From the NCBI RefSeq assembly GCF_900116875.1, contig NZ_FPCC01000007.1, forward strand, positions 1 through 64,000: DNA of 64,000 nt, given 5' to 3'. Shown piece after piece: positions 1 through 7,500 of this stretch. The translations under genes and the position numbers were made by a program. Under the pieces are notes generated by a model. That model saw nothing but the letters and a program-made list of their open reading frames with translations, ran no database searches and was not told where the DNA came from. Every line of letters begins with the position of its first letter. Position 1 is the first letter of the stretch. The stretch comes from Butyrivibrio sp. INlla21. GTDB lineage: Bacteria > Bacillota > Clostridia > Lachnospirales > Lachnospiraceae.

Positions 1-119
1 GCTTTTGTTCTGTCCGTTAATTTACTAATTTGTTCTGAATTATTCTCTTGGAATTTTTCAGGGTTGCATTACTGTTTATTTGTCAAGGTACTTGTGTTCT
101 TGCAGCTTAGCGCCGCAAC
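1..119 (-). ncRNA. Probable rRNA operon leader (partial, runs off left edge)
   Basis: Read on the minus strand, this is the transcript made by the promoter at 126-154. About 40 nt in, around positions 72-90, it carries ACCTTGACAAATAAACAG. That resembles the boxA-like antitermination segment found before 16S rRNA in Firmicutes. There is no convincing coding frame. The 16S gene itself would lie outside the window, so the assignment is inference from promoter architecture and leader composition. A tRNA cluster or another stable RNA is the alternative. Confidence 0.5.
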
Positions 120-125
120 TCATTT

Positions 126-154
126 AGAATATCACAGGAGCTTGTCACTGTCAA
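126..154 (-). promoter_or_regulatory. Proximal stable-RNA promoter
   Basis: On the minus strand the -35 box TTGACA (149-154) and -10 box TATTCT (126-131) are separated by exactly 17 bp. Transcription would start near 119 and run leftwards off the window. It is the downstream member of a tandem pair, as is typical of rRNA operons. Confidence 0.7.
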
Positions 155-229
155 GAACTTTTTTAAAACTTTTTTCGAAACCCGCGCTGTTCTGCGGTTT
201 TCGGCCCCTCTCTCGAGCGGGCAAAAGTT

Positions 230-258
230 ATTATAGCAAAGGGAATACCCGAATGCAA
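230..258 (-). promoter_or_regulatory. Distal stable-RNA promoter with A/T-rich upstream element
   Basis: The minus-strand boxes are TTGCAT (253-258) and a perfect TATAAT (230-235) with a 17-bp spacer. Directly upstream (260-300) are phased A and T tracts that look like an UP element. It sits about 100 bp upstream of the second promoter and in the same direction. From 260 to 413 I see no gene, only this A/T-rich stretch and a short 6-bp inverted repeat at 387-407. Confidence 0.65.
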
Positions 259-413
259 CACCTTTTTTCAGAATTTTTCAAAAATTATTTTGGCCACTAT
301 ATATTGTGTTAAAAGCAGTCTGCAACTACAATTTCAGCGCTTTCGATGCCTTCCCGAATGCTTTTATTCTATTATCATCGGACTATTTTGCGCTCTTACG
401 ACGCAAATACCAC

Positions 414-440
414 ATAAAAAAAGGAGCCCTTAGGCTCCTT
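414..440 (-). terminator. Rho-independent terminator after tRNA-Ser
   Basis: The inverted repeat AAGGAGCC/GGCTCCTT (421-428 and 433-440) has a 4-nt loop. On the minus strand a run of T follows the stem. It ends the transcript that contains tRNA-Ser. Confidence 0.8.
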
Positions 441-511
441 AAACTTATTATCTATCTCTTATCTTATTATATAAGAAAACTCCCAAGGTTATAAATCCTT
501 GAGAGCTAAAA

Positions 512-599
512 CGGAGAAAGCGGGATTTGAACCCGCGCACCGCGTGAACGGTCTACACCCTTAGCAGGGGCGCCTCTTCAGCCACTTGAGTATTTCTCC
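512..599 (-). tRNA. tRNA-Ser (GCT)
   Basis: The minus strand folds as a class II tRNA. The 7-bp acceptor is GGAGAAA/TTTCTCC with discriminator G, the anticodon loop is CTGCTAA (anticodon GCT, for AGC/AGT codons), there is a long variable arm, and the T-arm contains GGTTCAAATCC. CCA is not encoded. It lies 100 bp downstream of the fumarase beta gene on the same strand and may be cotranscribed with it. Confidence 0.95.
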
Positions 600-699
600 A
601 TGCCTGAATCCCTCTACCAAATATGGTTTGAATTCTCTTGGCCAAACAGCCAAGACGCAAATGTAATTATACAAAGCCGCTCAGGCTTTGTCAATTCTT

Positions 700-1257
700 T
701 TATTGTTTTTCTTTGTTATACAATTTATCGGCTGTCTCATATAAGTTGTTACCCTGTGAATCAATTACAACAATCGCAGGGAAGCGTTCTACCTTAAGTT
801 TCCTAATTGCTTCTGTCCCGAGGTCATCGTATGCAACAACTTCAGACTCTGTTATAGCCTTGGATAAAAGTGCTCCTGCTCCTCCAATTGCAGCGAAGTA
901 AACTGCACCGTTACGAACCATGGCATCTATTACTTCCTTAGATCTTTTTCCTTTTCCGATCATTCCGCCAAGTCCCAGATCAAGAAGTCTGGGTGCGTAC
1001 TTGTCCATTCTGCTTGCCGTTGTGGGGCCGGCAGATCCTATGGGTCTACCCTCTCTTGCCGGAGACGGTCCCATATAATATATGAGGTTTCCCTTCATAT
1101 CTATAGGAAGCTCTTCACCATTTGAAAGCGCCTCATCCATTCTCTTGTGCGCGGCATCTCTTGCCGTGTAAATAGTTCCTGTAATATATACCATATCGCC
1201 CGCACGAAGCTCTTTTGCTACTGCCGATTCTATAGGCGCTTGTATCTCTTTGTTCAT
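700..1257 (-). CDS. Class I fumarate hydratase, beta subunit
   Basis: This 185-residue protein matches the C-terminal domain of the oxygen-sensitive [4Fe-4S] fumarase/tartrate dehydratase family, which is encoded separately in many anaerobes. With the alpha subunit it interconverts fumarate and malate in the cytoplasm. Visible motifs are GPTTASRMDKYAP (about residues 77-89), which contributes to the substrate site, and the Gly-rich LGLGGMIGKGKRS. The gene follows the alpha gene by 73 bp on the same strand and has an AGAAGG ribosome-binding site. The length is normal for a split beta subunit. The related tartrate dehydratase beta cannot be fully excluded, but fumarase is the usual identity of such pairs in Clostridia. 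Confidence 0.9.
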   Translation of the reverse strand: MNKEIQAPIESAVAKELRAGDMVYITGTIYTARDAAHKRMDEALSNGEELPIDMKGNLIYYMGPSPAREGRPIGSAGPTTASRMDKYAPRLLDLGLGGMIGKGKRSKEVIDAMVRNGAVYFAAIGGAGALLSKAITESEVVAYDDLGTEAIRKLKVERFPAIVVIDSQGNNLYETADKLYNKEKQ

Positions 1258-1330
1258 CTTTAGTCCTTCTCACATAATCGTACTTATTACATATAAGAAT
1301 ATGTTTCGTTTTTGGAAGATATAACACGCA

Positions 1331-2173
1331 TCACACGGTAACGGTGACATGTCTGTTTACGTGACAACAGATATTGACCGCAACGGGAAGTCCCGCGATA
1401 TGTGTCGCATAGCTGTTGATGTTGACCGCAAGAGCCGTCATCCTTCCGCCAAGTCCCGCAGGACCTATACCGGTCTTATTGATCCTATCAAGGATCTCCT
1501 CTTCCATCGCCTTAATATGCTCTTTATCAGAGTGCTCGCCCACAGAACGTGTAAGCGCCTCTTTTGCCATCTCGGCGCACTTCTCGAACGTTCCTCCGAC
1601 TCCGACTCCGACAACCATAGGCGGACACGCGTTGGGGCCTGCATCTTTGACTGCCTGTACAACTGCGTTCTTGACGCCTTCCTCTCCATCCGCAGGCTTA
1701 AGCATGTATACTTTGCTCATATTCTCGCTTCCAAAGCCCTTGGGTGCGCAAGTGATAACCACTTTGTCTCCCGGAACTATATCATAATGAACAACAGCAG
1801 GAGTGTTGTCGCCTGTGTTCTTTCTTATAAGAGGGTCTCCCACAACGGATTTTCTAAGATATCCTTCTGTGTAGCCCTGTCTTACGCCTTCGTTTATGGC
1901 ATCCGAAAGGTCGCCGCCTACGAAGTGCACATCCTGTCCTATCTTGAAAAAGAAAACTGCCATTCCTGTATCCTGACAGATCGGAATATCATCGTTTTCC
2001 GCTATTTCCAGATTCTCCATCAGCTGGGCAAAAATCTGTTTTCCAAGCTCTGACTCCTCCTTGTCTTTGGCTGAAAGCAGAGCCTTTTTCATATCATCTG
2101 AAAGAGTGTAATTGGCACTGATGCACATACCCTTAACAGCTTTGGTTATTTCAGAAACATCTATCTCGCGCAT
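1331..2173 (-). CDS. Class I fumarate hydratase, alpha subunit
   Basis: This 280-residue catalytic subunit binds the labile [4Fe-4S] cluster. The cluster cysteines are probably Cys66 in ICQDTG, Cys183 in NACPP, and Cys269 or Cys270 in the C-terminal NICCHVNRH. Their spacing agrees with characterised class I fumarases. It also has the conserved KGFGSEN segment. The gene lies between the HIT gene (12 bp upstream) and the beta subunit, so the pair is probably transcribed with the HIT and rhomboid genes. Its function would be central carbon metabolism in a strict anaerobe, with the suf operon at 37.5-42.6 kb a plausible source of its cluster. Confidence 0.92.
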   Translation of the reverse strand: MREIDVSEITKAVKGMCISANYTLSDDMKKALLSAKDKEESELGKQIFAQLMENLEIAENDDIPICQDTGMAVFFFKIGQDVHFVGGDLSDAINEGVRQGYTEGYLRKSVVGDPLIRKNTGDNTPAVVHYDIVPGDKVVITCAPKGFGSENMSKVYMLKPADGEEGVKNAVVQAVKDAGPNACPPMVVGVGVGGTFEKCAEMAKEALTRSVGEHSDKEHIKAMEEEILDRINKTGIGPAGLGGRMTALAVNINSYATHIAGLPVAVNICCHVNRHVTVTV

Positions 2174-2185
2174 TACAAACTCCCA

Positions 2186-2593
2186 TTAAGCATTGGTAAT
2201 AATATTCTTGATCTCAACAAGTTCTTCCGGAGAAGGACTGGTGGGTTTCCACAAAATATGCTGTCCGTCGTCTTTATATCTGGGAATGATGTGAAGATGG
2301 AAATGCATAACGGTCTGACCTGCGGTTTCTCCATTGTTCTGAACAAGGTTAAGTCCGTCGCATCCAAGCTTCTCTTTCATGATTCCGGCAACCTTCTTGG
2401 CAACTTTGGCAGCTCCTGCCACAGTCTCTTCGGGAATCTCAAAAAGATCCGCATAGTGCTTCTTGGGAAGAACGAGCGCATGTCCCTTAGTCGCAGGACC
2501 CAGATCAAGAATCACTCTGAAATCATCATCCTCATATATTGTATTACTCGGAATCTCTCCGTTTGCGATCTTGCAAAAAATGCAATCACTCAT
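2186..2593 (-). CDS. HIT family nucleotide-binding protein (HinT-like)
   Basis: This 135-residue protein has the histidine-triad signature HFHLHIIPR (His97, His99, His101) near its end. The N-terminal CIFCKIANGEI segment supplies the two cysteines of the usual zinc site. The family hydrolyses nucleoside phosphoramidates and similar AMP conjugates, and the true substrate here is unknown. Its start codon overlaps the stop of the rhomboid gene by one base (TAATG), which implies translational coupling. Confidence 0.92.
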   Translation of the reverse strand: MSDCIFCKIANGEIPSNTIYEDDDFRVILDLGPATKGHALVLPKKHYADLFEIPEETVAGAAKVAKKVAGIMKEKLGCDGLNLVQNNGETAGQTVMHFHLHIIPRYKDDGQHILWKPTSPSPEELVEIKNIITNA

Positions 2594-3249
2594 TATGCCA
2601 ATCCCTCCATATCTTTATTGTTATTCATGATAACTATATTAATGTATCCCATGATAAATCCCGTTATAAAACCTCCAAGATGAGCGACTGTGTTGGCTCC
2701 TTCCTGGAAAAAACAGGAATCGATAATAAATATAGTAAGAAACACTATTCTAAATAGAAGATTTCTGTTTTTTAATATGCCTTTTTTATTGGCAAATATC
2801 CAAAAAGCAAGATATCCGACAATGCCCATTGTACCGCCGCTTGCTCCAAGTGAATATCTGACTATGTGTCCTACGATCTCATACATCATGCTAAGAACAT
2901 TACCTACTATGCCTGATGCAAAGAACATAATCCCATAATACAGATGTCCGGAGTGCTTTTCAACAATTCCTCCGGCCAAAACAAGCATTAGCATATTGGA
3001 AAAAAGATGATTAAGATCCGCATGGAGAAACATAGATGTTATAAATCTATACCATTCTCCGCGAGAAAGAATCCAATCAGTTGCCATTATACCTATATCA
3101 TATATCGAGGTATTAGCAAGGCACGCTATAAACACCAAAACATTAAGTGCAAGAATCGCTATGCTGACATAAGCAGTCTTATAAATCTGTGACTGCTTGT
3201 TCCAAAAATCATCGACGTTATTAAAATCTCTGTTCTGTGTATCTTCCAT
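2593..3249 (-). CDS. Rhomboid family intramembrane serine protease
   Basis: This 218-residue polytopic membrane protein has about six hydrophobic segments. The catalytic dyad is visible: Ser137 in GASGG and His190 in AHLGGFITG. The conserved HADLNHLFSNM loop follows the second membrane segment. Rhomboids cleave substrates inside the membrane, and no substrate can be named from sequence. The gene lies between the flavodoxin-SCP2 gene and the HIT gene, with short gaps and the same strand. Confidence 0.93.
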   Translation of the reverse strand: MEDTQNRDFNNVDDFWNKQSQIYKTAYVSIAILALNVLVFIACLANTSIYDIGIMATDWILSRGEWYRFITSMFLHADLNHLFSNMLMLVLAGGIVEKHSGHLYYGIMFFASGIVGNVLSMMYEIVGHIVRYSLGASGGTMGIVGYLAFWIFANKKGILKNRNLLFRIVFLTIFIIDSCFFQEGANTVAHLGGFITGFIMGYINIVIMNNNKDMEGLA

Positions 3250-3285
3250 AATTACCGATCACTTATTTCTAATATATTGTCCGTG

Positions 3286-4293
3286 TCACTCGGATTTAAG
3301 CGCAAAAAGCTGATCCATGCTTCTAAGAAGCTTGAAGTCGCCTTTCATCTTAACACTTCCGTCCATGAATGCTCTCTGGAAGGTTATTCTTCCGTCCAAG
3401 ATCTCCTCAAAAACCTTCTGATCGGATGTTATTACAACATCACAATCTCCTTCGTCACCTGTCCTGAAGTCACACTTGCTGTTATCTACATCAATGACAA
3501 CCGGCTTAAGCTTGGCGTTATCAAGGAATGCAACTTTAAACTTGGCGCTGATTCCCGCAACGGGAGTAAATGCCTTTTTAAGGACCTTAACATATTCATC
3601 AGAACTTCCCGATGTCGAATCATCTCCCATCTTATCTCGGAATATGCTTGCAAGCTCCTGAAGATCCTCTTTCTGCTTGCGAACAAACTTATCATCGGAT
3701 GCGTACTCAGAGAGTTGCTCTGATTCCTGCGGAGTAAGATCCATGCTCTTTGCTATCGATACTTTATTGATAACAGCCTGATTGCTTGCGGGAAGAACAG
3801 GAATCTTCTGGTTTATCATCCTGTAAAAGTTCTCTGTTTTCTTCTCGATCACCTTGGTGTATTCAGAGCTGTTCTCGAGTCTTGTCGTATCAGCTATATA
3901 GCCGCAGATTCCGTCACATACCATTCCGCCAAGCATCTCCCACGCAGACGAAAGACTCATCATTCCCTCGCGTTCTCCGTGAGTTGTCGACATTACAACA
4001 GGCGCCATGTATATGCTCTTTATCTTATCCTTATCGCCGTAAAGCCAGCATGCATCAAGAAACTGCATCATATATCCGCCGACACCATACCACTCCACTG
4101 TTGACGCAAGGATAACACCGTCCGCATCTTTAAGAGTGTTGGGCAGCGCTGTGATACCGTTTCTCTGCTCATATAGATTGTACTGCTGAACCTTGACATT
4201 AAGCTCATTTAAAACTGTAGTGATCTGTGAGATTACGCACAAAGTGGGATCGTCAATTATCCCTCTTCCGCCGTAATAGATATTAATCTTCAT
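3286..4293 (-). CDS. Flavodoxin-fold NAD(P)H oxidoreductase fused to an SCP2-like domain
   Basis: Residues 1 to about 170 look like a flavodoxin-fold, NADPH-dependent FMN reductase-type domain: an opening beta strand MKINIYYGG, then DADGVILASTVEWYG and a GGMV/GDGICGY segment near the flavin site. Residues about 235-335 resemble an SCP2 sterol-carrier domain (KVAFLDNAKLKPVVIDVD, ending FMDGSVKMKGDFKLL). The domain pairing suggests a cytoplasmic flavoprotein that handles a hydrophobic ligand, but this is inference. A GGAGGGG ribosome-binding site precedes the ATG. Confidence 0.75.
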   Translation of the reverse strand: MKINIYYGGRGIIDDPTLCVISQITTVLNELNVKVQQYNLYEQRNGITALPNTLKDADGVILASTVEWYGVGGYMMQFLDACWLYGDKDKIKSIYMAPVVMSTTHGEREGMMSLSSAWEMLGGMVCDGICGYIADTTRLENSSEYTKVIEKKTENFYRMINQKIPVLPASNQAVINKVSIAKSMDLTPQESEQLSEYASDDKFVRKQKEDLQELASIFRDKMGDDSTSGSSDEYVKVLKKAFTPVAGISAKFKVAFLDNAKLKPVVIDVDNSKCDFRTGDEGDCDVVITSDQKVFEEILDGRITFQRAFMDGSVKMKGDFKLLRSMDQLFALKSE

Positions 4294-4319
4294 GAGAACC
4301 CCTCCAACCGGTTAAGGGT

Positions 4320-4328
4320 ATTATATCA
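4320..4328 (-). promoter_or_regulatory. Extended -10 promoter for the flavodoxin-SCP2/rhomboid/HIT/fumarase group
   Basis: On the minus strand TGATATAAT is a perfect extended -10. No good -35 box is visible. The start would be near 4313, giving a short leader of about 20 nt that contains the GGAGGGG site. It separates this group from the Tad operon ending at 4351. Confidence 0.6.
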
Positions 4329-4350
4329 TATAATGCGGTGATGATAGAAT

Positions 4351-5718
4351 CTATCTGCAATCAAAACATACTCTTCCGATTTTTATCTCATCTCCTTCTT
4401 CTATATAATTCTTTTCCTTTGGAGAAAGTCTGACGCCGTTTTTGAAGGTACCATTGGTTGAACCTAGATCCATAATAGCTACCCTTTTCCCGTCATTTAC
4501 GAACTTACAGTGTATCCTGGAAACGCTCATATCGCTTATTATCTTATCCACGCAGCCTTCCATTTTTCCTATGACAACCGGCAACTTATCAAGGCTTATC
4601 CTTACGGTTTTATCAAGGTTTCTGCTGTAAAGAGTCATATTCTCATCTTCATCGCACTCAAGGACCATCGTCTCATCGCCATTCTTGCTTACTCGCTCAT
4701 CATTTTTTACTATGGAATCCTCTGTCTTAAAAGAAGATGTTATCTTAATGGGGCTCCTGTATACGTCTTCATATGCATAATCCTCATCATCGTAATCATC
4801 AGCATAATCATCTCGGCTCTCGTGCTTTTTTCCGTTTCTGTACTCCTCCTTTGCTTTTCTTATCCCTCTTGTTCCCGATATAAAAGCCACAACTCCTGTA
4901 ATTCCCGACACAAGCATGACTCCCATGGACAAAAGATTCTCCTCCTCCGACAGGATGTAATTCATTCTTATATACGTTACCGCTCCTATCACGCACGCAA
5001 AAAGAAGGGAAAAAAGAAGCTGCGTTTTTCCTCCAAGCACTTCTTTACTCATCTTCATTCTGCTGCGGACAGCCGGTTCCGGAACTTCCTCCTGTTCTTC
5101 ATATGTGTAATCGAAGGCGTCTTCTTCATATGTTTCTTTAACCTCTTCAACATCTTCTCCTTTGTCGGTTTCCGAATCAATCCCTAGTACGTCGTCAATA
5201 ACTGAAAGAATCATCGCCCCTTCTTCTTTTGCTCTTTCACAAAGTTCATAGATGAGCGTCGAAGCCCTGTCATCTTCATAATCAACATACTCTAGCAATT
5301 CCTCGCAGAATTCAGCGAATCCGGGGTTTTCATCCGAATAAGGAAAGAACATAAATCCAAATTCATTCGATGACAATCCGGTAAATACACTACCAACCTC
5401 GAATATTATTCCCTCTTCTCCCAACAGAAATTCCGACATGCTCTCAAGCATATTTTTCATATCTGTCAAAAGAGCTCTGACCTGCTCATAATTCATTTTC
5501 TTAACCGAAAATCTGTCTTCCAAGCTCATCATGGAAGTTACGTCGTAATACAAAAAACTGTCATCATTTATCTGTCGTAGACTACAAGGGAGAAGCTTTT
5601 TTACTCGTTTCCCTTCCAAAACTTTAAGTTGGTATCTATATCCGGGAGTATTCTCATCCTCTTTTACATCTACTATTGCATAGCTATGCTTTAAATCCCT
5701 GTAATATCTATGTTCCAT
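4351..5718 (-). CDS. DUF6382/FHA-domain membrane protein of the Tad pilus locus
   Basis: This 455-residue protein has three parts. Residues 1 to about 190 match the N-terminal DUF6382-type region that accompanies such loci. Two membrane segments follow (about 232-250 and 260-282). A C-terminal FHA domain (about 373-455) carries the phosphothreonine-binding signatures SVSRIHCKF and LGSTNGTFKNG. FHA domains bind phosphothreonine peptides, so the protein may connect Ser/Thr kinase signalling to pilus assembly, though no kinase is encoded in the window. It is the last gene of the Tad operon and abuts the TadE-like gene (TAATG-type junction). Confidence 0.8.
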   Translation of the reverse strand: MEHRYYRDLKHSYAIVDVKEDENTPGYRYQLKVLEGKRVKKLLPCSLRQINDDSFLYYDVTSMMSLEDRFSVKKMNYEQVRALLTDMKNMLESMSEFLLGEEGIIFEVGSVFTGLSSNEFGFMFFPYSDENPGFAEFCEELLEYVDYEDDRASTLIYELCERAKEEGAMILSVIDDVLGIDSETDKGEDVEEVKETYEEDAFDYTYEEQEEVPEPAVRSRMKMSKEVLGGKTQLLFSLLFACVIGAVTYIRMNYILSEEENLLSMGVMLVSGITGVVAFISGTRGIRKAKEEYRNGKKHESRDDYADDYDDEDYAYEDVYRSPIKITSSFKTEDSIVKNDERVSKNGDETMVLECDEDENMTLYSRNLDKTVRISLDKLPVVIGKMEGCVDKIISDMSVSRIHCKFVNDGKRVAIMDLGSTNGTFKNGVRLSPKEKNYIEEGDEIKIGRVCFDCR

Positions 5719-6173
5719 TATGATTTATCCTTCCTGTTTAGTAGGTTCTCTCCAATATCTTTTACTCGTTTAACCATTCTGATATGCTCTATCTGTTCCA
5801 GCTTTCTTGCTTTTCCCGCTGCTTCGTAGTCCCATCCGCTCTTGGGCTTTAAGAAATAGCTTCCCATTGCCCTGCTTCTTACCGTCGTCTTTCCGGAAAC
5901 CCTTACTTCTTTTCCGTTTGTGCTGACACTGATGACAGGCTTATTTGCTCCGAAATACTTCCTCCCAAGCACTCTCTCCTCTTTCTCTGAGACTACACTC
6001 ACGGCATCTTCAGAAGAAATTGAAGCCCTGAAAGCCAGAATATAAGTATCCTGTGATAAGATGCATCTTCCGTAAAGGTAGTAGGAAAAATAGATTAAAA
6101 GTGCAAAAACACAGATTATCATCGGAACGACCAAAGAAGCTTCAAGTGTCATATATCCTTTAAATTTTCGCAA
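5718..6173 (-). CDS. TadE-like pseudopilin
   Basis: This 151-residue protein has a short basic leader, then KG/YMTLEASLVVPMIICVF, a class III (Flp-type) prepilin cleavage site with Glu at +5 followed by a hydrophobic helix. The remainder is extracytoplasmic. TadE-type pseudopilins are processed by the locus prepilin peptidase and help assemble Flp pili. The start overlaps the end of the second prepilin peptidase gene by 14 bp. Confidence 0.82.
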   Translation of the reverse strand: MRKFKGYMTLEASLVVPMIICVFALLIYFSYYLYGRCILSQDTYILAFRASISSEDAVSVVSEKEERVLGRKYFGANKPVISVSTNGKEVRVSGKTTVRSRAMGSYFLKPKSGWDYEAAGKARKLEQIEHIRMVKRVKDIGENLLNRKDKS

Positions 6174-6591
6174 AGTAAGCCACCGCCGTTCCCAGAGTTA
6201 TAAAAGGCACAAAAGGAATTCTGCTTTTTCTCTTAGCTTTTTTTACGAAAACAAGAATCATCGAAAAAACTCCGCTTCCAAAAAATGCAATCAACAACCC
6301 TATAATCAATATTTCTATTCCAAGCGCAGGTCCCAAGATCAGCGCAACAAGCCCATCTCCGTAACCTATCTGCTGCCTAGTCACAAAAGATAACAAAAGC
6401 AATAAAGCTCCCGGTAAAAGAGAAAGCGCGATATCATAAAGGCTCATATTATCTATAAGAACCCCGATCAAAGCTCCTATTACCGAAATAATCATTCCTA
6501 TTATCAACAGTTTTGCGGAAATCTCTTTTCTTTTTATGTCCTGCACAGAAAGCGCCAGCATAACAAATAACATCAATATATAAATAACCAT
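6160..6591 (-). CDS. A24 family prepilin peptidase (second copy in locus)
   Basis: This 143-residue polytopic protein is of the TadV/CpaA type: a minimal A24 aspartic protease lacking the methylase domain. The two catalytic aspartates are in SVQDIKRKEIS (after the first membrane helix) and in GYGDGLVALILG. It should cut the leader peptides of the Flp pilin and TadE-like proteins. GGGAGG precedes the ATG. A separate A24 gene opens the operon at 13610-14020, so the locus carries two. Confidence 0.88.
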   Translation of the reverse strand: MVIYILMLFVMLALSVQDIKRKEISAKLLIIGMIISVIGALIGVLIDNMSLYDIALSLLPGALLLLLSFVTRQQIGYGDGLVALILGPALGIEILIIGLLIAFFGSGVFSMILVFVKKAKRKSRIPFVPFITLGTAVAYFAKI

Positions 6592-6594
6592 TTC

Positions 6595-7500
6595 TTACCT
6601 CCCACAGCTGCTACACGGTCTCCTTCCACCGACTTCCGAGATAGGGATCGTGTAAATCTTTCTCTTAAGTCCCGGACAAGATACGCTGCTGTGATATCTG
6701 TCTCCATAATCTGTTATGAATACGCTTCCCGCCGAGATTCTTTTTGCGCAATATTCGCACGCATAATATTTTCCTCTGTCTGCGTTCCTGGCATTTTTGA
6801 CAGACTCATAATTTATGGTATGAACATTCAACTTAAGATGTTTACAATTTATATTTCTGTGATAAACCTCTCCGTGTTCAGTGACATAAACCATCTCCTC
6901 TTCGGGCCGTTCGCTTCCTCCTTCACCGGTTATGTCGTAGCCTGTCCACGCATGTCCGTAATATCTTCCTTCAACAGGAAACTCCTTGAAGCCTATCAGC
7001 GAAATAAGCGGATGGACCTTGTAATCTACAACGATATCCACAATATCGTTACCGGCCATTATTCGGGAATTTCTAAAAGACATTCCGGAGAAACCGTCTG
7101 TAACGCAGCTCTTATCTATCCCCTCGCCAAGATACTCATGAACAAGCTCTTTTGCATAAAAAATTGAAGCAACACCCGTCGCAAAATCTATAGCTCCTGC
7201 ATCTTTAACAATGGTCTGTGCCGCCTCCTTCTCATCATATGAGATAAGACATATCCTGTTTCCAGCTTGATGAAGCGCAGCTTCAAGATCCGTTTGCACC
7301 TTGATGATATTGAACATCACCAGAATATTTGCAAAAAAGAAAATAAAAAGCGGCAACGCGATCGAAGACTCCACAGTCATGGAAGCGGTTAGAGACACTT
7401 CTTTCCTTCCTGTCGCCCGGAAAAACGATCGTTTTATTTTTTTGTAAAAAGCTTCTAACTTAAAAGAAGTGCCTTTATCCGCTCCCGGACTATTCTTCAT
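6595..7500 (-). CDS. TadE/TadF-like pseudopilin with tandem C-terminal His/Cys repeats
   Basis: The protein has 301 residues. The prepilin site TA/SMTVESSIALPLF has Glu at +5. After a central extracytoplasmic region, residues 204-301 contain two copies of one motif: VTEHGEVYH (His214), Cys219, Cys248, Cys251, and ITDYGDRYH (His270), Cys275, Cys296, Cys299. The pattern YH-x4-C-x2-L...C-x2-C resembles Ada-like zinc-binding modules appended to extracellular nucleases. Metal binding is inferred from residue pattern only. Its start overlaps the end of the DUF5702 gene by 11 bp. It is larger than a normal TadE. Confidence 0.75.
   Translation of the reverse strand: MKNSPGADKGTSFKLEAFYKKIKRSFFRATGRKEVSLTASMTVESSIALPLFIFFFANILVMFNIIKVQTDLEAALHQAGNRICLISYDEKEAAQTIVKDAGAIDFATGVASIFYAKELVHEYLGEGIDKSCVTDGFSGMSFRNSRIMAGNDIVDIVVDYKVHPLISLIGFKEFPVEGRYYGHAWTGYDITGEGGSERPEEEMVYVTEHGEVYHRNINCKHLKLNVHTINYESVKNARNADRGKYYACEYCAKRISAGSVFITDYGDRYHSSVSCPGLKRKIYTIPISEVGGRRPCSSCGR

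Noticed and set aside
64-494. Two short plus-strand frames at the left edge
   Set aside because: They lie opposite tandem stable-RNA promoters and leader, and have no ribosome-binding sites.
1349-2053. Long plus-strand open frame opposite the fumarase alpha gene
   Set aside because: It is antisense to a clearly conserved gene, has Cys/Ser/His-rich shadow composition and no family-like motif.
4510-5187. 225-codon plus-strand frame opposite the FHA protein gene
   Set aside because: Antisense shadow of a gene with recognisable FHA motifs; no ribosome-binding site.
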